Shown here one piece after another: positions 24,723 through 32,440 of a stretch of DNA of 64,000 nucleotides. Source of the stretch: Akkermansia sp. (GTDB lineage Bacteria; Verrucomicrobiota; Verrucomicrobiia; Verrucomicrobiales; Akkermansiaceae); NCBI GenBank assembly GCA_017477935.1, contig JAFVIC010000015.1:1-64000 (forward strand), written 5' to 3'. Both the position numbers and the translations under genes were made by a program. Numbering within the stretch: position 1 is the stretch's first letter; each line of letters starts with the position of its first letter. Under the pieces are notes generated by a model. It searched no databases and was not told the DNA's origin. It was given only the letters and a program-made list of their open reading frames with translations.

Positions 24723-25427
24723 TTACCATAACTGCGGCATGTCGAACCCTATGGCGCAGGCTCCCATGATGGCATTTGCCACGGCGTGCATGGTGATAGC
24801 CGGGGTGAGGCGCCGGGTTTTGACGACAAGCAGATATGTCAGGCTGCCGTAGCAGAAGGCTCCCGCGTAGTCCGCCGGATTGTGGATGAGCATGAAGGCC
24901 GCTGTCGTCACGACGTAAGCTAACCAACTGTGCGTACCGACCGGTACATCCTGCGGGAAATCGCGGTTTACGCACCAGCGCATGAGGAATCCGCGCCAGA
25001 ACAGCTCCTCTGCCAGCGGCACCACCACGGCGGCACGCGCAAATCGCATGGCATATTCGGCGTATGTGGCCGCGGTACCCTCACCCAGTACACGCTCCGG
25101 CTCAAATCCGCCGCCTTCATTCGGTACCCAGCCGGCAAAGTACGGCACCAGCCACAGCCCGATGCCGACCACGCCGAAAATAACCCCCAGCCCGCAGGCG
25201 CGCGCATTCCAGTCCCATGTCATTTCATGCCGCACATGCCACAGCCACCAGCCACACACCAGGGTCTGTACCGGGTAGAGCAGCAGTTCCGGTGCCTGCC
25301 GCCACCAAGCGGCCTCCGGGTGGTCCCACGCAATCATGTCGCCCCCCACGCCCAGCAGAATACTGAACCCCATGAAGATGGCCAAGGGGTAGACGGAGGT
25401 GCGGTAGAGTGGAGTGTCGGTGTGCAT
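24723..25427 (-). CDS. CPBP (Abi/CAAX-type) intramembrane metalloprotease, possibly exosortase-associated
   Basis: 234 residues with six to eight helices and the CPBP catalytic motifs: EELFWRGF (Glu140, Glu141, Arg145), a His in FMLIHNPADY (His182) and HAVANA (His214). The tail KTRRLTPAITMHAVAN resembles the CAAX-protease-like proteins that accompany PEP-CTERM/exosortase systems, and the window has two PEP-CTERM proteins. That functional link is inference, as no exosortase is adjacent. It heads a three-gene minus-strand operon; its upstream side abuts the heptamer repeats of the four-helix-bundle gene. Confidence 0.8.
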   Translation of the reverse strand: MHTDTPLYRTSVYPLAIFMGFSILLGVGGDMIAWDHPEAAWWRQAPELLLYPVQTLVCGWWLWHVRHEMTWDWNARACGLGVIFGVVGIGLWLVPYFAGWVPNEGGGFEPERVLGEGTAATYAEYAMRFARAAVVVPLAEELFWRGFLMRWCVNRDFPQDVPVGTHSWLAYVVTTAAFMLIHNPADYAGAFCYGSLTYLLVVKTRRLTPAITMHAVANAIMGACAIGFDMPQLW

Positions 25428-25428
25428 G

Positions 25429-25464
25429 GATTTACGATTTACAATTTACGATTTACAATTTTTT
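25429..25464. repeat. Heptamer repeat array, left of the four-helix-bundle gene
   Basis: Five tandem 7-mers of the type GATTTAC/AATTTAC, ending in AATTTTT. It overlaps the stop codon of the 25463-25825 gene. A near copy lies on the other side of that gene. Confidence 0.8.
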
Positions 25465-25825
25465 ATTTTCCTATATTGAGACGCGTTGTTTTGATGGAGG
25501 CGGTAAGCATGGCCGTGAGTTGACGAGCTTCATCGTGCAAATCATGAAGCCGTTCGCCGGGTAGCAGTTGACTGTCAATCAGCAGCTCCAGCCAATACAC
25601 GGTTTCATCCGCTTCTTCTTCGGCAATTTTGAGCTTGTTCAGAAAATCGTTGCTGCTTTTGGCGATACAGGCTGCCCGGTAATTTGCACCCACGGAGGTA
25701 CCGGAACGCAGAAGCTGTTTGGACAAAATCCGGGCGCTGCCGCCTATTTTTTGTAATTTCTCGGAAAGGCGGATGATACGCAGCGCAAACTGCTTAGTTC
25801 GGGCTTTGAATTCCTCGCGTTCCAT
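25463..25825 (-). CDS. Four-helix bundle protein (23S rRNA intervening-sequence protein family)
   Basis: 120 residues starting MEREEFKARTKQFALRIIRL. Family landmarks include LSKQLLRSGTSVGANYRAAC, the helix KSSNDFLNKLKIAEEEADET and YWLELLIDSQLL. The family includes proteins encoded in 23S rRNA intervening sequences and the Avd protein of diversity-generating retroelements, but no reverse transcriptase or rRNA is near. The bundle is thought to bind nucleic acids; its role is unknown. Both flanks carry TTTACAA/TTTACGA heptamer repeats, suggesting that gene and repeats moved as a unit. The start codon at 25846 (MSIVNCT) would lie within the repeat zone, so ATG 25825 is preferred. Confidence 0.88.
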   Translation of the reverse strand: MEREEFKARTKQFALRIIRLSEKLQKIGGSARILSKQLLRSGTSVGANYRAACIAKSSNDFLNKLKIAEEEADETVYWLELLIDSQLLPGERLHDLHDEARQLTAMLTASIKTTRLNIGK

Positions 25826-25829
25826 AGTG

Positions 25830-25920
25830 CAATTTACGATTGACAATTTACAATTTTTCAGTTTGCGGGTAGCCGCCGAACCTCAAAATTGTAAATTGTA
25901 AATCGTAGATTGTAAATAAT
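25830..25920. repeat. Heptamer repeats with 22-bp inverted repeat, right of the four-helix-bundle gene
   Basis: AATTTACGATTGACAATTT, followed by ACAATTTTT, is nearly the same as the left array. ACGATTGACAATTTACAATT plus TT (25836-25857) is complementary to 25885-25906 in 21 of 22 positions, with a 27-nt GC-rich loop. Confidence 0.8.
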
Positions 25921-25923
25921 AAA

Positions 25924-27093
25924 TCATTTTATCGATTCGCAGAATCGCTGAATCTTGTCGCATGCTGTTTCGAGCAGCTCGAAGGCGGTGGCGTAGCAGC
26001 AGCGCAGGTACCCCTCGCCGCAGGGGCCGAAGGCCGTGCCGGGAACGGCTGCGACTTTCTGCTCTTTGAGCAGGCGCATGGCAAACTCTTTCGAGGAAAG
26101 CCCGAAGCGCTTAATGCTGGGGAAGGTGTAGAAGGCACCGCCGGGCAGGTGGCAATCCATGCCCATTTCGTTGAATCGGCGCACGATGTAGTCGCGGCGG
26201 CGGTGGTAGCTGTCGCGCATTTCCTGCATGGCGGGGGTGCCGTTCTGCAGGGCTTCGATTGCGGCCTCCTGGCTGGTGATGGTCGGGCAAATCATCGTGT
26301 AGGAGTGAATCTTCATCATCTGCTCTATCAGCTGGCTGGGGCCGCAGGCATAGCCCAGGCGGAAACCGGTCATGGCAAAGGCTTTCGAGAAGCCGTGCAG
26401 CAGCAGGGTACGCTCTTTCATGCCCGGCAGGCTGGCAATGCTGGTGTGCGGCACTCCATCGTAGCGCAGCTCAGAGTAAATCTCGTCTGTCAGTACGAAG
26501 AGGTCGTGCTTAATGCAGATTTTTGCGATGGCTTCGAGAGTTTCCTTCGGGGCAATGGAGCCGGTGGGGTTGGTGGGGAAGTTGAGCATCAGCACCTTGG
26601 TGCGGGGAGTGATGGCGGACTCCAGCTTGGCGGGGTTGAGCGCAAAGAGGTCATCGATGCTCGTCTCCACTGCCTTGGGGGTACCGTAGGCCAGCAGTAC
26701 GGAGGGGGCGTAGCTTACATAGCATGGCTCGTGGTAGAGCACTTCATCGCCGGGGTTAATCAGGCAGCGCAGCGCGAGGTCAATAGCCTCGCTCACGCCC
26801 ACGGTGGGCAGAATTTCGCAGAGGGGGTCGTAGCTCACATGGAAGAAGCCTTCCACATAGCGGGCGATGGCTCGTCGCAGGCTTTCGAGCCCGTAATTAC
26901 TGGTATAGGTGGTGTGGCCTTTTTCGAGGGAGGTAATGGCGGCCTCGCGGATGTTCCAGGGGGTTACGAAGTCGGGTTCGCCGACACCCAGGGAGATGAT
27001 GTCTTTGCTGCCGGTTACGAGGTCGAAGAATTCGCGGATTCCCGAGCGGGGGAGGTCAACGACCTGTTTGGCAAGAGTACGGTTCCAGTCCAT
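25924..27093 (-). CDS. PLP-dependent aminotransferase, class I (AspC/PatA-like)
   Basis: 389 residues of the fold-type I aminotransferases. Visible are the start ISLGVGEPDFVTPWNIREAA, the NFPTNPTG motif (Asn175), TDEIYSELRYDG (Asp203, Tyr206), HGFSKAFAMTGFRLG (Schiff-base Lys237) and the Arg near the C-terminus in EGYLRCCYATAFE. Substrates may be aspartate, aromatic amino acids or N-acetyl-LL-diaminopimelate; the sequence alone does not decide. It lies 32 nt downstream of an Lrp/AsnC regulator on the same strand, so amino-acid-responsive control is likely. Only the heptamer repeats follow its stop. Confidence 0.9.
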   Translation of the reverse strand: MDWNRTLAKQVVDLPRSGIREFFDLVTGSKDIISLGVGEPDFVTPWNIREAAITSLEKGHTTYTSNYGLESLRRAIARYVEGFFHVSYDPLCEILPTVGVSEAIDLALRCLINPGDEVLYHEPCYVSYAPSVLLAYGTPKAVETSIDDLFALNPAKLESAITPRTKVLMLNFPTNPTGSIAPKETLEAIAKICIKHDLFVLTDEIYSELRYDGVPHTSIASLPGMKERTLLLHGFSKAFAMTGFRLGYACGPSQLIEQMMKIHSYTMICPTITSQEAAIEALQNGTPAMQEMRDSYHRRRDYIVRRFNEMGMDCHLPGGAFYTFPSIKRFGLSSKEFAMRLLKEQKVAAVPGTAFGPCGEGYLRCCYATAFELLETACDKIQRFCESIK

Positions 27094-27125
27094 GATATAA
27101 GTGAGAAAGGTGCGAGTGGTGCAGG

Positions 27126-27602
27126 TCAGGGGGCTACGCTGATGCGCTGGTAGCTCGGTTCTTCAGTAAAGTGCAGCCCGTTGAGCTTGTATGTTTTCAG
27201 GCGGAAGTGGGTGGCTGTGGAGAGCACGCCCGGCAGGCTGGCCAATTTCTCGCTCACAAAGCGCGCGACCGACAGCAGGTCTTCGGCATCCACCTGCACC
27301 AGCAGGTCAAAGCCGCCGCTCATCAGGTAGCAGCTGCGCACTTCGTTGAAGCGCGATATACGCTCGGCCAGGCGGTCAAAGCCGCCACCGCGCTCAGGGG
27401 TGCAGCGCACTTCAATAAAGGCACTTACGCCCACGCGGTCATCGTTCACGATAGTCTGGTAGCCGACGATACGCCCCTCTTGTTCCAGGGTAGCTCGCTC
27501 GGCTGCAACTTCAGCAACGCTCACCCCCAGGCGGTCGGCAATCTGCTGGTCGCTCAGGCGGGCGTCCGTTTCCAATATCTTGAGAAGCGCTTCTTCCGTC
27601 AT
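27126..27602 (-). CDS. Lrp/AsnC family transcriptional regulator
   Basis: 158 residues from ATG 27602 (MTEEALLKILETDARLSDQQ). An N-terminal winged helix-turn-helix (LSDQQIADRLGVSVAEVAAE) is followed by an RAM-type ligand-binding domain (VGVSAFIEVRC; SCYLMSGGFDLLVQVDAED; LPGVLSTATHFRLKTYK). Upstream ATGs in frame (27614, 27626) are excluded because the -10 box TAGTAT covers one of them. It probably senses an amino acid and controls the downstream aminotransferase gene and itself. Confidence 0.9.
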   Translation of the reverse strand: MTEEALLKILETDARLSDQQIADRLGVSVAEVAAERATLEQEGRIVGYQTIVNDDRVGVSAFIEVRCTPERGGGFDRLAERISRFNEVRSCYLMSGGFDLLVQVDAEDLLSVARFVSEKLASLPGVLSTATHFRLKTYKLNGLHFTEEPSYQRISVAP

Positions 27603-27612
27603 AAGTACGCCC

Positions 27613-27640
27613 ATACTACCACGCACACGCGCGATGTCAA
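27613..27640 (-). promoter_or_regulatory. Promoter of the Lrp-aminotransferase operon
   Basis: Minus strand TTGACA (27635-27640), 16 bp, TAGTAT (27613-27618); ten bases separate the -10 from the ATG. The leader is about 3-4 nt, and this decides the start codon. Confidence 0.75.
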
Positions 27641-27725
27641 GCCCGAATCATGTACTAGGCAGACAAGTCTTGCTCTTTCGTCTTAAACTGTTCAACTTTC
27701 GGATTTTCGCTTCTGCCCCAGAATC

Positions 27726-27756
27726 AAAAACGCCCCGCAGGCTGAACTGCGGGGCG
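27726..27756 (-). terminator. Intrinsic terminator of rplM-rpsI
   Basis: CGCCCCGCAG (27731-27740) and CTGCGGGGCG (27747-27756), with loop GCTGAA. On the minus strand it is followed by TTTTTG. Confidence 0.88.
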
Positions 27757-27806
27757 CTCTCTGAAAAAAGAGGGGATAGTATTGGCTGAAAGCCGTTTGG
27801 CGCGGT

Positions 27807-28214
27807 TTAGCGCTTGCTGAACTGGAAGCGCTTGCGGGCACCGGGGCGACCGGCCTTCTTGCGTTCCTTCATGCGGGAGTCACGGGTAAGCAGACCCTGC
27901 TCGCGGAGCTGAGCGCGGTACTCCTCGTTGATCATGACGAGGGAGCGGGCGATAGCCAGGCTCATGGCGCCGGTCTGACCGTGGATACCACCACCCTTGG
28001 AGACGATGCGTACATCGTACTTCTTCATGGTGTTAGTGGCATAGAAGGGCTGCAGGACAACGTTCTGCAGGGCGTCGGTGGGGAGGTACTCCTCGAAACC
28101 GCGACGGTTGATGGTAATCTTGCCGGACTTGCCTTCCTCGACGGGGGTGAGCCAGGCGTGCGCGATAGCCTCCTTGCGGCGACCGGTAGCGTTGAACGGA
28201 GTTGTAGAGCTCAT
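27807..28214 (-). CDS. rpsI: 30S ribosomal protein S9 (uS9)
   Basis: Small-subunit head protein whose C-terminal tail reaches the P-site tRNA. The 135 residues show ATGRRKEAIAHAWLTP at the start, GGGIHGQTGAMSLAIARSLV in the middle and the conserved end DSRMKERKKAGRPGARKRFQ followed by FSKR (the usual terminal Lys-Arg). It is full length, in the usual rplM-rpsI pair, 16 nt apart. Confidence 0.97.
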   Translation of the reverse strand: MSSTTPFNATGRRKEAIAHAWLTPVEEGKSGKITINRRGFEEYLPTDALQNVVLQPFYATNTMKKYDVRIVSKGGGIHGQTGAMSLAIARSLVMINEEYRAQLREQGLLTRDSRMKERKKAGRPGARKRFQFSKR

Positions 28215-28230
28215 GATTTAAGAAAGTGGG

Positions 28231-28662
28231 TTAGGCGATTGTAACAACGGTGGGAGTCTGAGCAGCGTGGGGGTGCTCAGCGCCGGCGTAGACCTTCAGA
28301 CGAACAGCCTGAGCGCGACCCTGACGGGTGTGGGGCACCATGCCGAGAATGGCGTGCTCAACAATCTGCTCGGGGTGGGTCTTGCGCAGCTTGGCGGGGG
28401 TGGTTACAACCTGATTGCCAACGTAGCCGGTGTAGCGGGTGTAAATCTTGGCGCGCTCTTTGTTGCCGGTGAGAACGACCTTGTCGGCGTTCACAACGAT
28501 TACATAGTCACCACAGTCAACGTGGGGGGTGAAGATGGTCTTGTTCTTACCGCGCAGCAGATTTGCTGCCTCAACAGCAAGCTGACCGAGCACCTTGTCG
28601 GCGGCGTCGATCACATACCACTTGCGCTCAATATCCTGGGCTTTGGCAGAGAAGGTTTTCAT
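28231..28662 (-). CDS. rplM: 50S ribosomal protein L13 (uL13)
   Basis: Early-assembly large-subunit protein. The 143 residues include RKWYVIDAADKVLGQLAVEA, LRGKNKTIFTPHVDCGDYVI, VVNADKVVLTGNK and the IVEHAILGMVPHTRQGRAQA signature, then KVYAGAEHPHAAQTP. It is full length. It heads the minus-strand rplM-rpsI operon with a strong consensus promoter, divergent from infA. Confidence 0.97.
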   Translation of the reverse strand: MKTFSAKAQDIERKWYVIDAADKVLGQLAVEAANLLRGKNKTIFTPHVDCGDYVIVVNADKVVLTGNKERAKIYTRYTGYVGNQVVTTPAKLRKTHPEQIVEHAILGMVPHTRQGRAQAVRLKVYAGAEHPHAAQTPTVVTIA

Positions 28663-28722
28663 GATGATTTCTTTTGTTCCTGTTTAGGCTTTCGCCAACG
28701 AACCTCTTAGTTCGGGGCGCAT

Positions 28723-28751
28723 ACTCTACACTTTTTGAGCCTTTTTGTCAA
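28723..28751 (-). promoter_or_regulatory. Promoter of rplM-rpsI
   Basis: Minus strand TTGACA (28746-28751), 17 bp, TAGAGT (28723-28728). The predicted leader is about 55 nt. Confidence 0.8.
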
Positions 28752-28812
28752 TCGCTTTTTCAACCTGATGGCAATTTTTTTTCGAATTTTGCTTATTTTG
28801 AGTAAAAAACGC

Positions 28813-28841
28813 TTGCAAAGTGAGCGTCGGCGCTATAAACT
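28813..28841 (+). promoter_or_regulatory. Promoter of infA
   Basis: TTGCAA (28813-28818), 17 bp, TAAACT (28836-28841). The leader is about 43 nt. TAAACT is also the -10 of rplX and of the first PEP-CTERM gene. Confidence 0.65.
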
Positions 28842-28890
28842 ACCCGCGCACCCGTGTGGTGCACGTTTATATAACCCATACGTATTCATA

Positions 28891-29247
28891 ATGGCAAATC
28901 CCCCCAATAATCGCGGTGGCAAACCGCAGCAGCGCAACAATAACGCCCCCCGCGGCGGCAGCAACAATGCCCGCGGCGGTGCACGCCCCCAGAACTCTGC
29001 TCCCATTAAGCAGAAGAAGACGGTTGAAGATGACGGTGAGGGCGAAATCGAGATGGAGGGCGTGGTGTCTGCTGTGCTCGCCGGCACGATGTTCCGAGTG
29101 AAGGTGCCCAGCGGTCACGAGTTCCTGGCTCATATCTCGGGCAAGATGCGCAAGCGTTTCATCCGCCTGGTGGTAGGTGACCGTGTGAAGATTGAGGTCT
29201 CCCCCTACGATATGACCAAGGCACGTATTACCTTCCGCCTCAACTAA
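28891..29247 (+). CDS. infA: Translation initiation factor IF-1 with disordered N-terminal extension
   Basis: Binds the 30S A site during initiation. Residues 51-118 form the S1/OB domain: [60 protein letters not shown] with the RLN end. The 45 residues before it are Asn/Arg/Gly/Gln-rich ([20 protein letters not shown]), where typical IF-1 has 71-73 residues in all. ATG 28891 lies 50 bases after the promoter's -10; a frame opening at 28735 lies upstream of the promoter and is rejected. It is detached from the secY operon, with its own promoter and terminator. Confidence 0.92.
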   Translation: MANPPNNRGGKPQQRNNNAPRGGSNNARGGARPQNSAPIKQKKTVEDDGEGEIEMEGVVSAVLAGTMFRVKVPSGHEFLAHISGKMRKRFIRLVVGDRVKIEVSPYDMTKARITFRLN

Positions 29248-29279
29248 TCGGGCGTGTTGGTATAACCCGCACATGCAAG

Positions 29280-29312
29280 AGCCGCAGCTGCCACAGCCTG
29301 CGGCTTTTTTTT
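29280..29312 (+). terminator. Intrinsic terminator of infA
   Basis: AGCCGCAG (29280-29287) and CTGCGGCT (29298-29305), followed by eight T. Confidence 0.88.
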
Positions 29313-29315
29313 GAC

Positions 29316-29765
29316 TTATTCTGCAGCTGCCATGATGGCGATGAAGAGCGGCAGCCCCTGCAGCAGGGCAAGGGCGATGGCGAAGCCGCGCGGCCCCAGG
29401 TTTATTACCAGGCCGACTGCGGCATGAAAGTCGCAAAAACGGCACCGATGGCTCAGCTGGCAGAGCAGGGCGATGGCGCCCCCAATCACTGCCAGGTAGC
29501 TCAGCTGGCCCAGAACCACGCAGGTGAACGCAGGTAACGGGAGCTGTGGTGCTACGCATACGCCGGCAATCAGTGCCGTGAGCCACAGCCCGTAGATGAT
29601 GGTGACGGTCAGGGCTGTGATTCGCCATGGGGCTGTGCGGTTGTACAGGGCGGCACGCTGTGTCGGGGTAAGGCGGGGTGGCGCATCGAATCGCACGATA
29701 GCTTCCGCAATCCCTCGCAGAAACTCAGCAATGAACTCTACCAGTAACCTGAGCAGGGCTTCCAT
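29316..29765 (-). CDS. Small membrane protein of unknown function
   Basis: 149 residues starting MEALLRLLVEFIAEFLRGIA, from ATG 29765. An amphipathic N-terminal helix is followed by about three membrane helices (ITALTVTIIYGLWLTALIAG; FTCVVLGQLSYLAVIGGAIA; FAIALALLQGLPLFIAIMAA) and a Cys/His-containing loop (SHRCRFCDFH) that could bind a metal. It lies 32 nt after rho on the same strand and may be co-transcribed. I do not recognise a family. The longer open frame, which overlaps rho, is Arg/Pro-rich and unlikely. Confidence 0.6.
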   Translation of the reverse strand: MEALLRLLVEFIAEFLRGIAEAIVRFDAPPRLTPTQRAALYNRTAPWRITALTVTIIYGLWLTALIAGVCVAPQLPLPAFTCVVLGQLSYLAVIGGAIALLCQLSHRCRFCDFHAAVGLVINLGPRGFAIALALLQGLPLFIAIMAAAE

Positions 29766-29797
29766 GAAGGTGTGGGGTAGTTGGGCAGTCGGGGAAA

Positions 29798-31156
29798 TCA
29801 GCCGCGGGATTTGATGCCCATGAGCATCTGCGCGTTGTTCGGGAACTTGCGCATGAAGAAGAGCAGGCGCTCCATGGCCTCCTCGGGTTTGTGGTTGGCG
29901 AGCGCGCGGCGGATGAGCTGAATCTTGGTGAGCATCCACTCAGGGAGTATGAGTTCCTCTCGGCGGGTGCCGCTCTTGTTGATGTCGACGGCGGGGTAGA
30001 CGTACATCTGCGCAATGCGGCGGCTGAGCACGAGCTCCATGTTGCCGGTGCCCTTGAACTCTTGGAAGATGAGTTCATCCATACGGCTGTTGGTTTCGAT
30101 GAGGGCGGTGGCGAGAATGGTGAGTGAGCCGGCGGTGCGGGTGTTGCGGGCGGCTGCGAAAAGGCGGCGGGGTGTTTCGAGTGCTCGGGCGTCGATACCG
30201 CCGCTCATGGTGCGGCCGCTGCCGCGGTCGGCGTTGTTGTAGGCGCGGGCCAGGCGGGTGATGGAATCCATGAGTATGAGCACATGTCGGCCGTTTTCGA
30301 CCAGACGTTTGGCGCGCTCAATGCACATTTCGGCCATGCGGCAGTGCTCTTTTACCCCGCTGTCGTTGCTCGAGGCAAAGATTTCCGCCCCGGGCAATTC
30401 GCGGCTGAACTCGGTGACTTCTTCCGGGCGCTCATCGACCAGTAGTACCATCAGATGCAGTTCTTCGCCGTAGTTCTGAATGGCTCCCTTGGCGATATCC
30501 ATCAACAGGGTGGTTTTGCCGGTGCGGGGCGGGGCAACGATTAACCCGCGCTGACCGCGAGCCACGGGGGCTACCATGTCGAGCGTGCGGGTGGTGAAGT
30601 GTTTGGCGTCGGTCTCGAAGGCGAGGCGCTGGCTGGGGTTGACTGCCTTCAGGTCATCGAAGTGGGGGGCGTTTGCTGCCTCTTCGGGCGGCAGGCCGTT
30701 GACGGCGGTTACGGTGGTGAGCTGGTGGCCGCGCTCGTAGCGCTGTGCCATGCCGGTCACCTGGACATAGGGGCGCAGGTGGTGCTGGGCGATGATGTCG
30801 GCCGGCACATAAACGGCCTGGTTCGACGGCGCCCAGTTGTTTTCCTGCACGCGGATGAACCCGAACCCCTTGGGCGTGATTTCCAGCAGCCCGGTGAGCT
30901 CGGCCGGCTCACCCACGGGAACGTAGGCGCGACCGGTCTTGGGGATGGGTTCGATTTTTTCGCGTTTGGGGCGGTTTGGGTACTGCTGCCGCAGGTGGGG
31001 GGAGTTGCCGTTGCGCATGGGGCGCTCGCCGCGATTGCCCTGGTTATCGCGGCGGGGGCGTGTGGACTGGCCGGGGGTGCGGTGGTCATCTGACTGCCGA
31101 TTATTTCGGGCAAAGCGGGGCCGCGTGGGGCGTTTGTTGTCATCCATGGCGCTCAT
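29798..31156 (-). CDS. rho: Transcription termination factor Rho with disordered N-terminus
   Basis: RNA-dependent ATPase/helicase that ends transcription. From ATG 31156 it has 452 residues: a 70-residue Arg/Asn/Gln/Pro-rich start (RPTRPRFARNNRQSDDHRTP), the cold-shock-like RNA-binding domain (GLLEITPKGFGFIRVQENNW, YVPADIIAQHHLRPYVQVTG), and the ATPase core with Walker A APPRTGKTTLL (Thr/Lys at 211-216), LLVDERPEEVTEF, the Q loop, SGGIDARALETPRRLFAAAR and FKGTGNMELVLSRRI. The Rho N-terminal helical domain is replaced by the disordered segment. A palindrome lies just upstream. Confidence 0.95.
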   Translation of the reverse strand: MSAMDDNKRPTRPRFARNNRQSDDHRTPGQSTRPRRDNQGNRGERPMRNGNSPHLRQQYPNRPKREKIEPIPKTGRAYVPVGEPAELTGLLEITPKGFGFIRVQENNWAPSNQAVYVPADIIAQHHLRPYVQVTGMAQRYERGHQLTTVTAVNGLPPEEAANAPHFDDLKAVNPSQRLAFETDAKHFTTRTLDMVAPVARGQRGLIVAPPRTGKTTLLMDIAKGAIQNYGEELHLMVLLVDERPEEVTEFSRELPGAEIFASSNDSGVKEHCRMAEMCIERAKRLVENGRHVLILMDSITRLARAYNNADRGSGRTMSGGIDARALETPRRLFAAARNTRTAGSLTILATALIETNSRMDELIFQEFKGTGNMELVLSRRIAQMYVYPAVDINKSGTRREELILPEWMLTKIQLIRRALANHKPEEAMERLLFFMRKFPNNAQMLMGIKSRG

Positions 31157-31203
31157 ACTGCGGAGGCAAATCAAAAAATGTTATCAGTGGCAGGGAAAGC
31201 GAG

Positions 31204-31235
31204 CGGCGGGCGGTCTGTTGCAGTACCGCCCGCCG
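31204..31235. repeat. 11-bp GC-rich inverted repeat between yebC and rho
   Basis: CGGCGGGCGGT (31204-31214) pairs with ACCGCCCGCCG (31225-31235), with a 10-nt loop and no T-run on the minus strand. It would lie in the rho leader if rho is read from an upstream promoter. It might serve in rho autoregulation, but this is speculative. Confidence 0.5.
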
Positions 31236-31274
31236 ATGTTGAAGTGTGGGGCGAGCTCGCTGTAGCGGGGATTT

Positions 31275-32027
31275 TTACAGCTGCTCAAGTATGTCTTCGG
31301 CGATTTCGAAGTTGGAGAATACGTTCATCGTATCATCGTAATCATCCAGTCGCTCGAAGAGTCGCATGATTTTGCGGGCTGTCTCCACATCGGTGATGTC
31401 GGTGGGGTTCTGGGCGATGGAGACGAGCTTCATGCCGGTCACGCTCTTGCCGGCGGCGGTCAGAGCCTCTGACACGGCCTGAACATCGGTCGGCCCGCAG
31501 ATGAAGGCCCACTCGCCCTCGTTTTCGCCTTCCTCGAACTCATCTGCACCGCAATCCATGGCGAGTTCCATGGCGGCATCTTCATCGAGAGCGGGGTCGT
31601 TGACGGTCACTTCGCCCTTGCGGTCGAATTGATAGGCCACGGAACCGGGGGTGCCCATGTTGCCGCCGTTCTTGGAGAAAATGGTGCGGATTTCGGAGGA
31701 GCAGCGGTTGGTGTTGTCGGTTGCAACCTCAACGATGAAAGCCGTGCCGGCAGGACCGTAGCCCTCGTAGGTGACCTCCTGAATGGTCTCGCCCTGCAGC
31801 TCGCCGGTGCCTTTTTTGACGGCGCGGTCGATGTTATCCTTGGGCATGGAGGCGGCCTTGGCGCCTTCGATGGCGGCGCGCAGGCGCGGGTTGGTGTCTA
31901 TATCGCCACCGCCGCTCTTGGCGGCCAGAGTGATTTCGTGGGAGAAACGGGCGAATATTTTGCCTTTCTTCGCGTCGGCTGCTGCCTTCGTGAACTTAAT
32001 TTTGGACCATTTATTATGACCTGACAT
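31275..32027 (-). CDS. yebC: YebC/PmpR family (TACO1-like) protein
   Basis: 250 residues, starting MSGHNKWSKIKFTKAAADAK, the invariant family beginning. Further landmarks: GGDIDTNPRLRAAIEGAKAA, MPKDNIDRAVKKGTGEL, YEGYGPAGTAFIVEVATDNT and NRCSSEIRTIFSKNGGNMGT. Members have been described as transcriptional regulators, and more recently YebC-type proteins were found to help ribosomes at proline-rich stretches; both roles are family knowledge. It lies upstream of rho on the same strand. Confidence 0.95.
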   Translation of the reverse strand: MSGHNKWSKIKFTKAAADAKKGKIFARFSHEITLAAKSGGGDIDTNPRLRAAIEGAKAASMPKDNIDRAVKKGTGELQGETIQEVTYEGYGPAGTAFIVEVATDNTNRCSSEIRTIFSKNGGNMGTPGSVAYQFDRKGEVTVNDPALDEDAAMELAMDCGADEFEEGENEGEWAFICGPTDVQAVSEALTAAGKSVTGMKLVSIAQNPTDITDVETARKIMRLFERLDDYDDTMNVFSNFEIAEDILEQL

Positions 32028-32207
32028 AATGTTGAGGTATGTGGGTGATAGAAAAGACTACCTGAGGGGCCGCATTTCGGTTGGACACAGTACGGCGGAA
32101 CCCGCACAGTTGCCTGATATGCCACCGCTTGCTCAATTTGCAGCGGTTACCGCACCAATCAACGTGTTGCCTTAATGAATCCGGCAACAATTTGCGGGTT
32201 TTAAGAG

Positions 32208-32281
<74 letters not shown>

Positions 32282-32300
32282 ATGTCATGTTGACGGCGCA

Positions 32301-32328
32301 ATTTTACACAAAAAATCCGGCATTGCAA
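32301..32328 (-). promoter_or_regulatory. Promoter of tRNA-Pro
   Basis: Minus strand TTGCAA (32323-32328), 16 bp, TAAAAT (32301-32306), ending 20 nt before the tRNA 5' end. Confidence 0.65.
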
Positions 32329-32361
32329 GCCTAAAATGATTTTTTTTGCGGATTATGGCAG

Positions 32362-32392
32362 AAAACGCCCGACCATATACGGTCGGGCGTTT
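32362..32392 (-). terminator. Intrinsic terminator of the 32441-34570 gene
   Basis: AAACGCCCGACC (32363-32374) and GGTCGGGCGTTT (32381-32392), a perfect 12-bp stem. On the minus strand it is followed by TTTTC. Confidence 0.88.
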
Positions 32393-32440
32393 GAAAATTC
32401 CGGTAGTAAGTCTGCACCGGAGAGTTGAGAGAAGCGTGGA

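Noticed and set aside
24682..24975. N-terminal extension of the DUF4126 protein
   Set aside because: It is Arg/His-rich, overlaps the CPBP gene and lacks membrane character; the family start is at 24681.
25463..25825. Diversity-generating retroelement, because the gene resembles Avd
   Set aside because: No reverse transcriptase, template repeat or variable repeat is found nearby.
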